Source: Olsenella uli (GTDB taxonomy: Bacteria > Actinomycetota > Coriobacteriia > Coriobacteriales > Atopobiaceae). Taken from it: DNA of 64,000 nucleotides. The translations under genes were made by a program, and so were the position numbers. The stretch is from NCBI RefSeq assembly GCF_016900775.1, contig NZ_JACJKN010000012.1, positions 1 through 64,000 on the forward strand, in the 5' to 3' direction. The notes below the pieces were generated by a model. That model saw nothing but the letters and a program-made list of their open reading frames with translations, ran no database searches and had not been told where the DNA came from. Shown piece by piece: positions 1 through 9,745 of this stretch (position 1 is its first letter; each line of letters begins with the position of its first letter).

Positions 1-19
1 AGATGTGTATAAGAGACAG
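1..19 (+). other. Tn5/Nextera mosaic-end adapter remnant
   Basis: The first 19 bases are exactly AGATGTGTATAAGAGACAG, the mosaic end used by Tn5-based (Nextera) library kits. This is seen directly. It is almost certainly untrimmed adapter at a contig edge and not host DNA, so the junction at position 20 should not be read as a biological boundary. Confidence 0.97.
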
Positions 20-446
20 AACCCGCCCCGAACTGCCGCCCGATTGCCCCCCGGCCGCCGAAACCCCGCGCGACTGGGTGGGCATGGACCTTGAGGCCGG
101 CCAGGGCCACCCCGACGCGCCGAACCCCCGCGACTGGGTGGCATCCCTTATATAGAAAGCCGAACCCATCAAGGGACGCGCCCAACCACGCCCCCTTTAT
201 GGCAGAATCTACAACTAAAAGATTAAGTTTGCCCTTCTGACCAACGAGTGCGCTCCCGTTCATCAAAGATGCCACCCAATCGCGCGCAGTCTGCGCGGGG
301 ACGGGGGCGGGGGCGGCCCGGCCACGGGGACGGAAAGGGAGCGACCCGGCCGCGGCGGCCGGAAGGCGAGAAGAACGGGCGGGCCCCGGACGCCCCCAGA
401 TGAGGGAGACCGAAGCCCGCCCGAGGTGGAGCCCGAAGGCGCGCGG
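20..446. other. Gene-free stretch at contig edge
   Basis: No convincing gene lies here. It holds an isolated copy of the CGACTGGGTGG motif at 71-81, the complete ~158-bp repeat element at 129-286, and then a GC-rich tail up to the stop codon of the SPFH gene. A GGGCGGGC/GCCCGCCC inverted pair around 377-424 could be a weak terminator for that minus-strand gene. Confidence 0.6.
129..286. repeat. ~158-bp element with inverted ends, copy 1
   Basis: The ends are inverted copies of CGCGAYTGGGTGGCATC (left end 129-145, right end 268-284 as its complement). Inside, the complement strand shares the blocks GAGCGCACT and CAAACTTAA, in the same order, with copy 2 at 29783-29939. The interior is more AT-rich than its surroundings. 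No open reading frame spans it. It may be a MITE-like or structured-RNA element; the function is unknown. Confidence 0.75.
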
Positions 447-1397
447 CTACTTCTGCGGGGCCGCCGGCGGAACCTTGGAGCCCTCGTTCGCCTGCCCGGC
501 GGCGAGCATCTGCTCGAACATGCCCGCGGTCTGCGTGAAGTCGCTCGGCAGCACCACGGTGGAGCTCTTGCCCGCCTTGGCGAACTCACCCATCATCTCG
601 GTCCACTGCGTGAACATGAAGAGCTGGTTGGCCTCGGCGGCCGAGACGCCCGTCTCTTGGATCGTGGCGAGCGAGTCGGAGATGCCGGCGGCGATGGCCT
701 TGCGCTGGTTGGCGATGCCCTCGCCGGACTTCTCCATGGCCTCGGCCTCGGCCTGCGCCTCGGTCACGCGGCGGATGCGGTCGGCCTCGGCGAGGTCCTG
801 CGCGGCGGCCTTGGTGCGCTGGGCGGCGTTGATCTGGTTCATCGAGTCCTCGACCTCGGCCGGCAGCGCGATCTTGGTAATCAGCGTGGAGACGAGCGTG
901 AAGCCGTAGGCGGCCATCTGCTCGGACACCGTGGCGTTGACGTCCTTGGCGATGTCGTCCTTCTTGGCGAAGACCTCGTCAAGCGTGTAGACCGGGATCG
1001 ACGAGCGCAGCGCGTCGGTGATGAAGTCGCGCATCTGCGCCACCGGCTGCTGCAGCATGTAGTAGCTCTTGTAGACGCCGGACTGCTGCGGGGTGGCGCC
1101 GGTCTCGTAGCTCACGTGGTACTGGGCGGAGATCTCGAGGCCGATGGTGACGTTGTCCTCGGTCTTGACGTCGATGTTGAAGCCGTTCTTCATCGTGCGG
1201 AGGCTCACCGTGGCGGCCTTGCGGTCCACGAACGGAATCTTGGCGTGGAAGCCCGCGCCCACGATGCGGTGGAACTTGCCCAGCCGCTCGATGATCACGG
1301 CGTGCTGCTGCTTGACCACGTAGAACAGGTTGCCGGTGACAAGGCCCACGATCAAGAACACGACAAGGACGAGAAGAACGAAGCCTAAGAGCTCCAT
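447..1397 (-). CDS. SPFH/band-7 (stomatin-like) membrane-anchored protein
   Basis: A 316-residue stomatin/paraslipin-type protein. One N-terminal hydrophobic segment (about residues 4-26) is followed by the start of the band-7 fold (FYVVKQQHAVIIERLGKF), and the second half is alanine/glutamate-rich helix typical of the oligomerising region. The family forms large membrane-associated cages that organise proteases or membrane microdomains; the specific role here is not known. ATG at 1397 is chosen because AGGGAG lies 5 nt upstream; the GTG at 1403 would sit on top of that Shine-Dalgarno. The NfeD-type partner often found beside such genes is absent. Confidence 0.9.
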   Translation of the reverse strand: MELLGFVLLVLVVFLIVGLVTGNLFYVVKQQHAVIIERLGKFHRIVGAGFHAKIPFVDRKAATVSLRTMKNGFNIDVKTEDNVTIGLEISAQYHVSYETGATPQQSGVYKSYYMLQQPVAQMRDFITDALRSSIPVYTLDEVFAKKDDIAKDVNATVSEQMAAYGFTLVSTLITKIALPAEVEDSMNQINAAQRTKAAAQDLAEADRIRRVTEAQAEAEAMEKSGEGIANQRKAIAAGISDSLATIQETGVSAAEANQLFMFTQWTEMMGEFAKAGKSSTVVLPSDFTQTAGMFEQMLAAGQANEGSKVPPAAPQK

Positions 1398-1517
1398 GGT
1401 CACTCCCTAGAACGTCCAACAGGTTCTTCTCAGCATACCCAACTGGCCGGACAACAATATACTGGGGGCAGAGTTTTTACCGTGAGCTGGCATTTTCATC
1501 GGACGGAGGGAGCCCCC

Positions 1518-2528
1518 ATGTCCGCTTTCCGCTTCTCGCGCCCCGACGAGTCCCAGGTGGACCCCTTCAACGCAGGGGAGCCCGAGCTCCCCTGCGACGA
1601 GCCCGACCTTCCCGGCGCCGCGCCCGAGGGGCCGGGCACCGAGGGACCCGACTACGCCCCGCACGGCGAGCCAGGCGGCCAGCCGCACAAGCCCGACGAC
1701 AACTACCAGGCGCCCACCACGCGCGGCCACGCCTACGACGCCCCCTCGACCGACGAGCCCCCGGCGCCGCGGCGTCGGAATCGCCGCGGGCGGCCCGCGG
1801 CGACCGAGCCCGTCAGCACCCGCGGGGCCTCGGGCTCGAGGGTCGGGAAGCTCGTCGCGGCGGTCGTCGCCATCATCATCGCCGTGAACGTGGCGGCTCC
1901 CATCCTCATGCTCGTGGGCGAGTCCGCGGAGAACGTGTCCTCGTCTACCGAGGACGTCTCCTACCTGGTCCACGAGAGTGACGATGCCGACGAGGAGGCC
2001 CTCGAGCTCGCCGCCTCGGCCGCCCTCTCGGGCGCGCTCGCGGACCCGGAGTCGGGCGCCCTGCACGGCCGCATCGCAGAGTACCTCGACGAGAAGCTCC
2101 TCACCATCGAGGGCTACTCCGCCGAGCAGCTGGGGATCGACGCGGACGCCTTCGCCACCTGGGCCGTCTCCCAGACGTCCTTCTCGACCGACGGGGGCTA
2201 CGACTGGGAGGACGGGACGGCGACCGTCTACGTGGACATCGTCGCGCCCAACGTCAACGACATCTTCTGGGCCGCGAACGAGGGGCTGTCCGACTACCTC
2301 ATGGAGAACGACCTCTGGGGCAGCTACTCGGAGGACGCCGCGCCGCTCTCGGAGGACCAGCGCGCCGTCGCGGCCACGCTCTTCGAGGACGCCGTGGACG
2401 CCGCGGGCGCCGCGGGCGCCGGCGAGTCTCTGAGCTACTCGCTCGACCTCACGCTCGAGGACGACGCGTGGGTCGTCGATGCCGACAGCCTCTCCGACCT
2501 CTTTGTGAGCGCCTACTCCCTCTGGTAG
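1518..2528 (+). CDS. Proline-rich single-pass membrane protein of unknown function
   Basis: I do not recognise a family. The 336-residue product has a proline/acidic-rich N-terminal third, an arginine-rich stretch (PRRRNRRGRP), one strong transmembrane helix (VAAVVAIIIAVNVAAPILML) and an acidic C-terminal domain of about 190 residues with regular aromatic residues, presumably outside the membrane. That arrangement gives a cytoplasmic disordered tail and an extracytoplasmic folded domain. ATG 1518 is preferred to the upstream ATG at 1482-region codons because GGAGGGAG lies just before it. It is divergent from the SPFH gene. Confidence 0.75.
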   Translation: MSAFRFSRPDESQVDPFNAGEPELPCDEPDLPGAAPEGPGTEGPDYAPHGEPGGQPHKPDDNYQAPTTRGHAYDAPSTDEPPAPRRRNRRGRPAATEPVSTRGASGSRVGKLVAAVVAIIIAVNVAAPILMLVGESAENVSSSTEDVSYLVHESDDADEEALELAASAALSGALADPESGALHGRIAEYLDEKLLTIEGYSAEQLGIDADAFATWAVSQTSFSTDGGYDWEDGTATVYVDIVAPNVNDIFWAANEGLSDYLMENDLWGSYSEDAAPLSEDQRAVAATLFEDAVDAAGAAGAGESLSYSLDLTLEDDAWVVDADSLSDLFVSAYSLW

Positions 2529-2578
2529 GGCGACCTGCCGGAAGGGCCCCTTCTCGCCGGGGGCGGGCGGGGACGGCG

Positions 2579-2584
2579 TACAAT
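2579..2584 (+). promoter_or_regulatory. Candidate -10 box for the aldo/keto reductase gene
   Basis: TACAAT lies 33 bp before the ATG at 2617 in GC-rich DNA. No good -35 hexamer is visible at the expected distance, so this is a weak call. Confidence 0.35.
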
Positions 2585-2616
2585 GGTCCCGGCACATCCG
2601 AGGGAGAGGGGACCCC

Positions 2617-3771
2617 ATGAACGCCACCGCACCCACCACGCACGCCGCGCCCTTCGAGGGCGCGCGCGGAAAGCTCGGCTTCGGCTGCATGCGCCTGCCC
2701 AAGCTCGAGGACGGCACCATCGACATCGCCACGTTCACGGAGATGGTGGACGCCTTCCTCGACGGGGGCCTCAACTACTTCGACACCGCGCGCCCCTACC
2801 ACTCCGGCGGCTCCGAGCCGGCGCTCGCACAGGCGCTCGCCGCGCGCCACGACCGCTCTGAGTTCCTGCTCGCGGACAAGCTCTCCCCCAACGGCTTCGA
2901 GCGCCGCGAGGACATCCGCCCGCTCATCGAGGACCAGCTGCGCGCCTGCGGCGTGGACTACTTCGACTTCTACCTCATGCACTCGCAGGGCATGGGCAAC
3001 TACGAGAAGTACCAGCGCGAGGGCGCCTACGAGGAGGCCTTCGCCGCGCGCGACGCCGGGCTGGTGCGCCACGTGGGCTTCTCGTTCCACAGCAACGCGG
3101 CCTTCCTCGACAAGATCCTCACCGACCACCCCGACGTCGAGTTCGTCCAGCTGCAGGTCAACTACCTCGACTGGGAGAGTGGTGTCATCCAGAGCCACGC
3201 GTGCTGCGAGGTGGCCGCCGCCCACGGAAAGCCCGTCATCGTGATGGAGCCCGTCAAGGGCGGCCGGCTTGTCAACCTGCCCGAGGAGGCGCGCCGGGCG
3301 CTTGCCGCCGCGGGCCCGGGCTCGCCCGCGAGCTTTGCGCTTCGCTTCGCCGCGGGGCTGCCGGGCGTCGAGATGGTGCTCTCCGGCATGGGCACGCCCG
3401 AGATGATCGCGGAGAACGTGGCCACGTTCTCGCCGCTCGAGCCGCTCTCCCCCGCCGAGCGCGACGCCATCGACCGCGTGACCCAGATCCTGCGCGGCCA
3501 GAACGCCATCGAGTGCACCGCCTGCCGCTACTGCGTGGACGGCTGCCCCAAGAAGATCAACATCCCCGACGTCTTCTCCTGCCTCAACGCCAAGCGCGCC
3601 TACGGCGAGGACTCGGCCGGCTTCTACTACAAGTCCGTCCACACGGGCCACGGCCACGGCCTGGCCTCCGAGTGCGTGGGCTGCGGCGCCTGCGAGCGCG
3701 CCTGCCCGCAGCACCTGCCCATCCGCGAGCTCCTGCGCGAGGTGGCGGCCGAGTTCGAGACCGAGGCCTAG
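2617..3771 (+). CDS. Aldo/keto reductase with C-terminal dicluster ferredoxin domain
   Basis: The 384-residue protein has an aldo/keto reductase TIM barrel (KLGFGCMRLP near the start; catalytic Tyr in NYFDTARPYHSGGSE, about residues 49-63) followed by a ferredoxin-like tail with two cysteine sets, CTACRYCVDGCP (about 305) and CVGCGACERACP (about 355). This architecture is common in anaerobes and suggests an NADPH- or ferredoxin-linked carbonyl reductase; the substrate cannot be read from sequence. The start at 2617 follows an AGGGAGAGGGG Shine-Dalgarno. It is followed by a strong terminator, so it is probably monocistronic. Confidence 0.93.
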   Translation: MNATAPTTHAAPFEGARGKLGFGCMRLPKLEDGTIDIATFTEMVDAFLDGGLNYFDTARPYHSGGSEPALAQALAARHDRSEFLLADKLSPNGFERREDIRPLIEDQLRACGVDYFDFYLMHSQGMGNYEKYQREGAYEEAFAARDAGLVRHVGFSFHSNAAFLDKILTDHPDVEFVQLQVNYLDWESGVIQSHACCEVAAAHGKPVIVMEPVKGGRLVNLPEEARRALAAAGPGSPASFALRFAAGLPGVEMVLSGMGTPEMIAENVATFSPLEPLSPAERDAIDRVTQILRGQNAIECTACRYCVDGCPKKINIPDVFSCLNAKRAYGEDSAGFYYKSVHTGHGHGLASECVGCGACERACPQHLPIRELLREVAAEFETEA

Positions 3772-3785
3772 GGACGCGGGCGAAG

Positions 3786-3813
3786 CCTCTGCCTCGCCGA
3801 GGCAGAGGTTTTT
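3786..3813 (+). terminator. Rho-independent terminator after aldo/keto reductase
   Basis: CCTCTGCCTCG pairs with CGAGGCAGAGG and is followed directly by TTTTTCTC, 15 nt after the stop codon. This is a textbook intrinsic terminator. Confidence 0.85.
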
Positions 3814-3888
3814 CTCGGCGTGTGAATACACCGGGCCCCCGCGGGGAACAAAAAACTGTCAGAAAAACGACGAGACCCGGGAGGCCCC

Positions 3889-4869
3889 ATGGCAGACACG
3901 TACGACGAGAAGAACCCGGCCCCCGAGCAGCGCGCCCACTTCGCGAGCCCCGGCATCTTCGAGGTGGGCCACTCGCCCAACGAGGTCGTCCCCGCCGCGG
4001 ACGGCCCCGAGCCCATCGAGGGGCGCCTGCGCAAGGCGCCGCTGCGCGTGCCGGACAACTACGAGGAGTGCAGCGGCTTCACGCTCTTCGGCCGGCGCAT
4101 CCGGACGCTCCTCTACTCCACCGACGTCGCCGCGATCCGCAACTCCAACGCGGACGCGATCTTTGCCGTCTACCCGTTCACCGCGCAGCCCGCCATCACG
4201 CAGGCGCTGCTCACGGTGGCCGAGGCCCCGCTCTTCGTGGGCGTGGGCGGCGGCACCACCACCGGCCGGCGCGCCGCCGAGCTCGCCGCGGTCTCCGAGA
4301 TGCAGGGCGCGGCGGGCGTGGTGCTGAACTCCCCCGCCACCCCCGAGATGGTGGCGCAGGTGTCCTCCACCGTAGACATCCCCGTCATCGCCACGATCAC
4401 GCGCTTCGACAACGAGGCGGCCGAGAAGATCGGCCGCGGCGCGCGCATCATCAACGTCGCGGCCGGGCGGCGCACCCCCGAGGTCATCGCCGAGCTGCGC
4501 GCCGCCTTCCCCACGCTGCCCATCATCGCCACCGGCGGGCGTGACGACGCGACGGCCGCGGCCACCGTCGCCGCCGGCGCCAACGCGCTCATCTGGGCGC
4601 CTCCGAGCGTGGTGGAGCTCCAGCGCGACATGATGGTCCGCTACCGCGAGAAGGCCGAGGCCGCGGCGCAGGCCGCCGGCGAGGAGCGCCCCGTCGCCAC
4701 CGTCGTGCCCGACATCACGGACATGCCCGTCGCCGATGTGCCCAACGGCGTGGTGGAGAGCGTCCCGCCCGAGGTCGAGGCCTCCGAGCAGATCGGCGAC
4801 GAGGACTTCGTGAGCCCGTATCGCGGGCGCCTGCCGCGGCTGCCGTTCTTCGGACGGCGCGCCAAGTAG
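3889..4869 (+). CDS. Conserved TIM-barrel-like protein of unknown function
   Basis: A 326-residue soluble protein. Residues about 80-250 show alternating strand/helix repeats ending in glycine-rich turns (PLFVGVGGGTTTG, IPVIATITRF, RIINVAAGR, PIIATGGRDD, ANALIWAPP), which looks like a phosphate-binding TIM barrel of the kind seen in small-molecule lyases and isomerases. The N-terminal 60 and C-terminal 80 residues are charged extensions. I do not recognise the specific family and do not assign a reaction. The start follows CCCGGGAGGCCCC, a good ribosome-binding site. Confidence 0.7.
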   Translation: MADTYDEKNPAPEQRAHFASPGIFEVGHSPNEVVPAADGPEPIEGRLRKAPLRVPDNYEECSGFTLFGRRIRTLLYSTDVAAIRNSNADAIFAVYPFTAQPAITQALLTVAEAPLFVGVGGGTTTGRRAAELAAVSEMQGAAGVVLNSPATPEMVAQVSSTVDIPVIATITRFDNEAAEKIGRGARIINVAAGRRTPEVIAELRAAFPTLPIIATGGRDDATAAATVAAGANALIWAPPSVVELQRDMMVRYREKAEAAAQAAGEERPVATVVPDITDMPVADVPNGVVESVPPEVEASEQIGDEDFVSPYRGRLPRLPFFGRRAK

Positions 4870-4913
4870 CGGGCGCACGTCCTTCTCGCCCGCGCCCCGC
4901 TCGCCGCGCGGCG

Positions 4914-5120
4914 CTACTCGTCCGGCACGTACTCGAGGATGTCGCCCGGCTGGCAGCCGAGCTCGCGGCAGATGGCGTCGAGCGTGGAGAAGCGCACGGC
5001 GGAGATCTTGCCGCACTTGATGCGCGAGAGGTTGACCTCGGTGAGGCCGATGCGCTCGGTAAGCTCCTTCGAGCGCATCTTGCGGTCCGCGAGGACGCGG
5101 TCGAGGCGCAGCACGATCAT
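4914..5120 (-). CDS. Small XRE-family regulator (YozG-like)
   Basis: A 68-residue Cro/C1-type helix-turn-helix protein: SKELTERIGLTEVNLSRIKCG forms the DNA-binding unit and the end CRELGCQPGDILEYVPDE is typical of the short XRE proteins paired with DUF2975 membrane proteins. ATG 5120 is chosen because GAGGG lies 8 nt upstream and because a longer reading would run through the upstream gene in another frame. It is 10 bp downstream of that gene, so the two are co-transcribed. The likely DNA site is the palindrome at 5831-5847. Confidence 0.88.
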   Translation of the reverse strand: MIVLRLDRVLADRKMRSKELTERIGLTEVNLSRIKCGKISAVRFSTLDAICRELGCQPGDILEYVPDE

Positions 5121-5130
5121 TTGCGGACCC

Positions 5131-5781
5131 TCACAGCGTCTCGTCGTCCTGCCGCTGCAGGACGCACCCGTACTCGAAAATCTTGGTGATGGCGACAAGC
5201 AGCACGCCGAGCGCGACGAGTCCCAGGTCAAACCCCGAGGACCCCAGGGGCACCAGGCCGTAGGCAACCGCCTCGCCTCGGCCCAGGAGCTCCCTGACCG
5301 CGGCGGAGGAGAGCGCGTTGCCCAGCGCCGCGAGCGCGGTGGGCACGCAGCCCGAAAGCAGGGGCAGAACCGCCGTTGTCCGCAGCTCGCGCACGCGCTC
5401 CGGCGAGAAGGCCCGCCCCGTCCGGGCGATGCGCCGGCACATGCGCCACGCGACGACAAACGCCGCGCCGGCGAGCGCGCCCTTTGCCACCCCTGTGGCC
5501 ATCACCTGCACGGGATTGCCGTAGAGCGTCACGTTCCCGCCGTACTCGCTTCTCTGGAGGACCACCGTGCCGGACGTCTCGTTCGCCGTGAGAAACGCGG
5601 TGATCGGGTCCCGGCCGGTGCTCGCCATGCTGGCCTGCGTGACGGCCAGGGCCGCGGCCAGCGAAAGCGCGGCGTATGCGATCGACACGGCCGCCACCGT
5701 CGCGCAGAACCAGGAGGCGACGCGGGCCGTGTGCCTGCCCCTGAGGTCGACCTGCCCTCTCGCCTGCATGTCCTCCGTCAT
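5131..5781 (-). CDS. DUF2975 family membrane protein
   Basis: The 216-residue product has four hydrophobic segments (about residues 21-50, 90-112, 138-160 and 182-205) and an extracytoplasmic loop between the first two. This is the DUF2975 family, which nearly always sits next to a small XRE regulator as here. The pair is thought to act as a membrane-controlled transcription switch, but no biochemical role is established. The start follows GGAGGGAACC. It is divergent from xpt. Confidence 0.82.
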   Translation of the reverse strand: MTEDMQARGQVDLRGRHTARVASWFCATVAAVSIAYAALSLAAALAVTQASMASTGRDPITAFLTANETSGTVVLQRSEYGGNVTLYGNPVQVMATGVAKGALAGAAFVVAWRMCRRIARTGRAFSPERVRELRTTAVLPLLSGCVPTALAALGNALSSAAVRELLGRGEAVAYGLVPLGSSGFDLGLVALGVLLVAITKIFEYGCVLQRQDDETL

Positions 5782-5830
5782 GGTTCCCTCCGTTCTTCTC
5801 GCCGTGCGCTTATCGTTCTTCTTCCACTAA

Positions 5831-5847
5831 TTATCGATAGTCGATAA
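5831..5847. promoter_or_regulatory. Palindromic operator upstream of DUF2975/XRE pair
   Basis: TTATCGATAGTCGATAA is a 7-3-7 perfect inverted repeat in the AT-rich gap between the divergent DUF2975 gene and xpt. Its position and symmetry suit autoregulation by the XRE protein encoded at 4914-5120. This assignment is inferred from position. Confidence 0.6.
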
Positions 5848-5936
5848 ACAGCGACAAACTTTCAGGTGAGCGGAACCAAATGCGCGCCGAGCGTGCATAA
5901 TGGACGGAACGCCAACAGGATCGAGAGGGGCCACGC

Positions 5937-6515
5937 ATGCTGGAGCTTGAGGACCGCATCCGCAGGGACGGGATCGTTCGCGAGGGCAACGTCCTCAAGG
6001 TGGACAACTTCCTCAACCATCAGTGCGACGTGGCCCTCTACGACCGCATGGGCGCCGAGTGGGCGCGCCTCTTTGCCGGCAAGCGCATCGACAAGATCCT
6101 CACGATCGAGGCCTCCGGCATCGGCATCGCGTGCGTCGCCGCGACCCACTTTGGCAACGTGCCCGTGGTGTTTGCGCGCAAGACCGAGTCCAAGAACCTC
6201 GACGGAGACCAGTACCGCACCAACATCACGAGCTACACCAAGGGCCGCGAGTACCAGGTCATCGTGGCCAAGCGCTTCCTCACGCCCGGCGAGCACGTGC
6301 TCGTGATCGACGACTTCATGGCCATGGGGTGCGCCATGAATGGCCTGCTCGAGATCTGCGACGAGGCGGGCGTCATCGTGGAGGGCATCGGCATCGCCAT
6401 CGAGAAGGGCTTCCAGCCTGGCGGCGCCGAGCTGCGCAAGCGCGGCTACCAGGTGGAGTCGCTCGCCGTGGTGAAGTCGATGAACGCAGAGACCGGGGAG
6501 ATTGAGTTCGCGTAG
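5937..6515 (+). CDS. xpt: Xanthine phosphoribosyltransferase
   Basis: A 192-residue type I phosphoribosyltransferase that converts xanthine and PRPP to XMP in purine salvage. The PRPP-binding signature is [18 protein letters not shown] (about residues 121-138), and [14 protein letters not shown] with FARKTES is characteristic of Xpt and not of Hpt or Apt. Length matches the family. The start follows GAGAGGGGCCACGC. No purine riboswitch fold was found in the short leader, unlike xpt in Bacillus; a CATAAT -10 candidate lies at 5896-5901. Confidence 0.95.
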   Translation: MLELEDRIRRDGIVREGNVLKVDNFLNHQCDVALYDRMGAEWARLFAGKRIDKILTIEASGIGIACVAATHFGNVPVVFARKTESKNLDGDQYRTNITSYTKGREYQVIVAKRFLTPGEHVLVIDDFMAMGCAMNGLLEICDEAGVIVEGIGIAIEKGFQPGGAELRKRGYQVESLAVVKSMNAETGEIEFA

Positions 6516-6540
6516 GCCCCTATCCCAGCTGCGGTCGACA

Positions 6541-6671
6541 TTTCACTTCTAGGTGTTTTTTTCGGGCCTCGTGAAGTAGCCCAGCTGCGAGCACGCCTCT
6601 GAGCAGGTCTTTTCTGACGGACGATTGCCCCTCTACTTGGATAACCCAAGAAAAACACCTAGAAGTGGAAA
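6541..6671. repeat. 131-bp element with 20-bp inverted ends
   Basis: The left end TTTCACTTCTAGGTGTTTTT (6541-6560) recurs inverted at 6651-6671 with one extra base. CCCAGCTGCG occurs just outside the left end and again inside. No ORF is present. The T-runs after each arm could make it a bidirectional terminator for xpt, or it may be a small mobile-element derivative. Confidence 0.65.
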
Positions 6672-6720
6672 AATGCCCTGACGAAGCCGCAAAAAGGGCG
6701 ACGGAGCGGCCAAATTATCG

Positions 6721-6781
6721 TTGACATATGAACACATGCTCATATAATCATGTTTGAGCACATCGTATGAATGTTTGCTCA
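6721..6781 (+). promoter_or_regulatory. Promoter and operators of the metal-resistance operon
   Basis: TTGACA (6721-6726) and TATAAT (6743-6748), 16 bp apart, form the best promoter in the window. An ATATGA/TCATAT inverted pair (6726-6745) covers the spacer, and TGAGCA/TGCTCA (6755-6781) lies at and beyond the likely start site. The TGAACA and TGTTCA half-sites resemble SmtB/ArsR-family operators, so the downstream sensor probably represses here. Confidence 0.8.
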
Positions 6782-6808
6782 GATGTTCATTCAGCGAGAG
6801 GAGAGCGC

Positions 6809-7120
6809 ATGCCCGAGGAGCCCACCCCCACCGAGATGCCCGACGAGGAGCTGCTCTATGACCTCGCCGACCTGTTCAAGGTCTTCAGCGACACCACGCG
6901 CATCAAGATCCTCTATGCGCTCATGGGTCGCGAGCTCTGCGTGGCGGACATCGCCGAGGAGACGGGCTCCACGCAGAGCGCCGTCTCCCACCAGCTGCGG
7001 ACCCTCAAGTCGGCGCGCCTGGTGAGGTTCCAGCGAGACGGGCGCAACGTCCTGTACTCGCTCGCCGACGACCACGTCTACACGATGCTCAACCAGGGCA
7101 TGTCCCACATCTGCGAGTAA
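6809..7120 (+). CDS. ArsR/SmtB-family metal-responsive repressor, zinc type
   Basis: A 103-residue winged-helix repressor. ELCVADIAEETGSTQSAVSH is the recognition-helix region. The C terminus carries DDHVYTMLNQGMSHICE, a perfect DxHx10HxxE alpha-5 metal site as in the Zn(II)/Co(II) sensors SmtB, CzrA and ZiaR. Zinc binding should release it from the operators just upstream. ATG 6809 is preferred over the in-frame ATG at 6767 because GAGGAG lies 7 nt before it and 6767 lies within the operator. It is followed after 9 bp by the HMA gene, then the ATPase. Confidence 0.93.
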   Translation: MPEEPTPTEMPDEELLYDLADLFKVFSDTTRIKILYALMGRELCVADIAEETGSTQSAVSHQLRTLKSARLVRFQRDGRNVLYSLADDHVYTMLNQGMSHICE

Positions 7121-7129
7121 GGAGGCCCC

Positions 7130-7348
7130 ATGCGCAAGTCATTCAGGCTCGACGAGATCGACTGCGCCAACTGCGCGCGCAAGCTGCAGGACGAGCTCGC
7201 CAGGGTAGACGGCGTCGACGCCGTCTCCGTGAACTTCCTGACGCAGAAGCTCACGCTCTCCGCGGCCGACGACCGTTTCGACGACGTCCTCTCCCGCGTG
7301 GTCGCGCGTGCGGCCAGGCTCGAGCCCGACTGCAAGATCATCCGCTAA
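7130..7348 (+). CDS. Stand-alone heavy-metal-associated (HMA) domain protein
   Basis: The 72-residue protein is a single ferredoxin-fold HMA domain with the metal motif DCANCA near residue 11 (DxxNCA instead of the copper-chaperone MxCxxC, which suits zinc/cadmium-type pumps). It is usually fused to the N terminus of the ATPase; here it is a separate gene and the ATPase starts directly with its first membrane helix. It presumably hands metal to the pump or regulates it. AAGGAGG precedes the ATG. Confidence 0.88.
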   Translation: MRKSFRLDEIDCANCARKLQDELARVDGVDAVSVNFLTQKLTLSAADDRFDDVLSRVVARAARLEPDCKIIR

Positions 7349-7355
7349 TTGCACT

Positions 7356-7383
7356 AATTGGGGACGTGTTTTTCCCCAAATTG
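7356..7383. repeat. Hairpin between HMA and ATPase genes
   Basis: AATTGGGGA pairs with TCCCCAAATT across a short T-rich loop, ending 14 bp before the ATPase start. It may act as an RNA-processing or attenuation site setting the ratio of pump to HMA protein. It resembles the dispersed GGGGAC hairpin family of this window. Confidence 0.5.
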
Positions 7384-7396
7384 CAGAGGAGATGCT

Positions 7397-9301
<1,905 letters not shown>

Positions 9302-9326
9302 CCGCGGGCATCCGGGAAATAATAAG

Positions 9327-9359
9327 CGGGCCGGGCGCAGGGGCATGCGCTCCGGCCCG
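9327..9359. terminator. Bidirectional hairpin between convergent genes
   Basis: CGGGCCGG and its complement CCGGCCCG flank GCGC/GCGC in the gap between the convergent ATPase and glutaredoxin genes. No long T-run follows, so its efficiency is uncertain. Confidence 0.6.
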
Positions 9360-9409
9360 GCCCGGTCCTTCTCGCCCGCCGTGCGGCCGCAGGCCGCCGC
9401 GAGGCACGC

Positions 9410-9670
9410 TTAGCGCAGGTTCGCCGCGAGATAGGCGATGATGTCGTCAGACTCGTACATCGGCGCGCCGTCGACGAAGAGGCAGGGGACCTGCCCCTTG
9501 CCGCCCACGCGGACGAGCTCGTCGCGCGCGGCGGGGTCTGCCGTGATGTCCTCCAGCGCCACGCGCCCGTCGTCGAGCCCCACGCGGGCCATGTAGGCGA
9601 GGACCTTCTGGCAGTACGGGCAGCCGGGCATGATGAACAGACGGTGGGAGGGCGAATCGGACGCGGGCAT
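9410..9670 (-). CDS. Glutaredoxin-like protein
   Basis: An 86-residue thioredoxin-fold protein with the dithiol motif GCPYCQK near residue 15 and the cis-proline stretch GQVPCLFVDG, ending in the usual YLAANL helix. It should reduce disulfides or glutathionylated substrates in the cytoplasm; no glutathione genes are seen here, so the electron donor is open. ATG 9670 with AGAGGAG upstream is preferred to an upstream in-frame start at 9715. It follows ddl in the same direction but a hairpin separates them. Confidence 0.88.
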   Translation of the reverse strand: MPASDSPSHRLFIMPGCPYCQKVLAYMARVGLDDGRVALEDITADPAARDELVRVGGKGQVPCLFVDGAPMYESDDIIAYLAANLR

Positions 9671-9745
9671 GGTGGCTCCTCTCGAGTCGGGCTCTTCCGA
9701 CCGTATCCTACCCACGGCACGCGTCGCGATGCGCCCTCCACGAAA

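Noticed and set aside
4914-5459. A 181-residue protein ending in the XRE domain
   Set aside because: The upstream part runs through the DUF2975 gene in another frame. The Shine-Dalgarno and domain boundary both place the true start at 5120.
5848-5936. Purine riboswitch upstream of xpt
   Set aside because: The leader is under 60 nt and lacks the conserved purine aptamer junctions.
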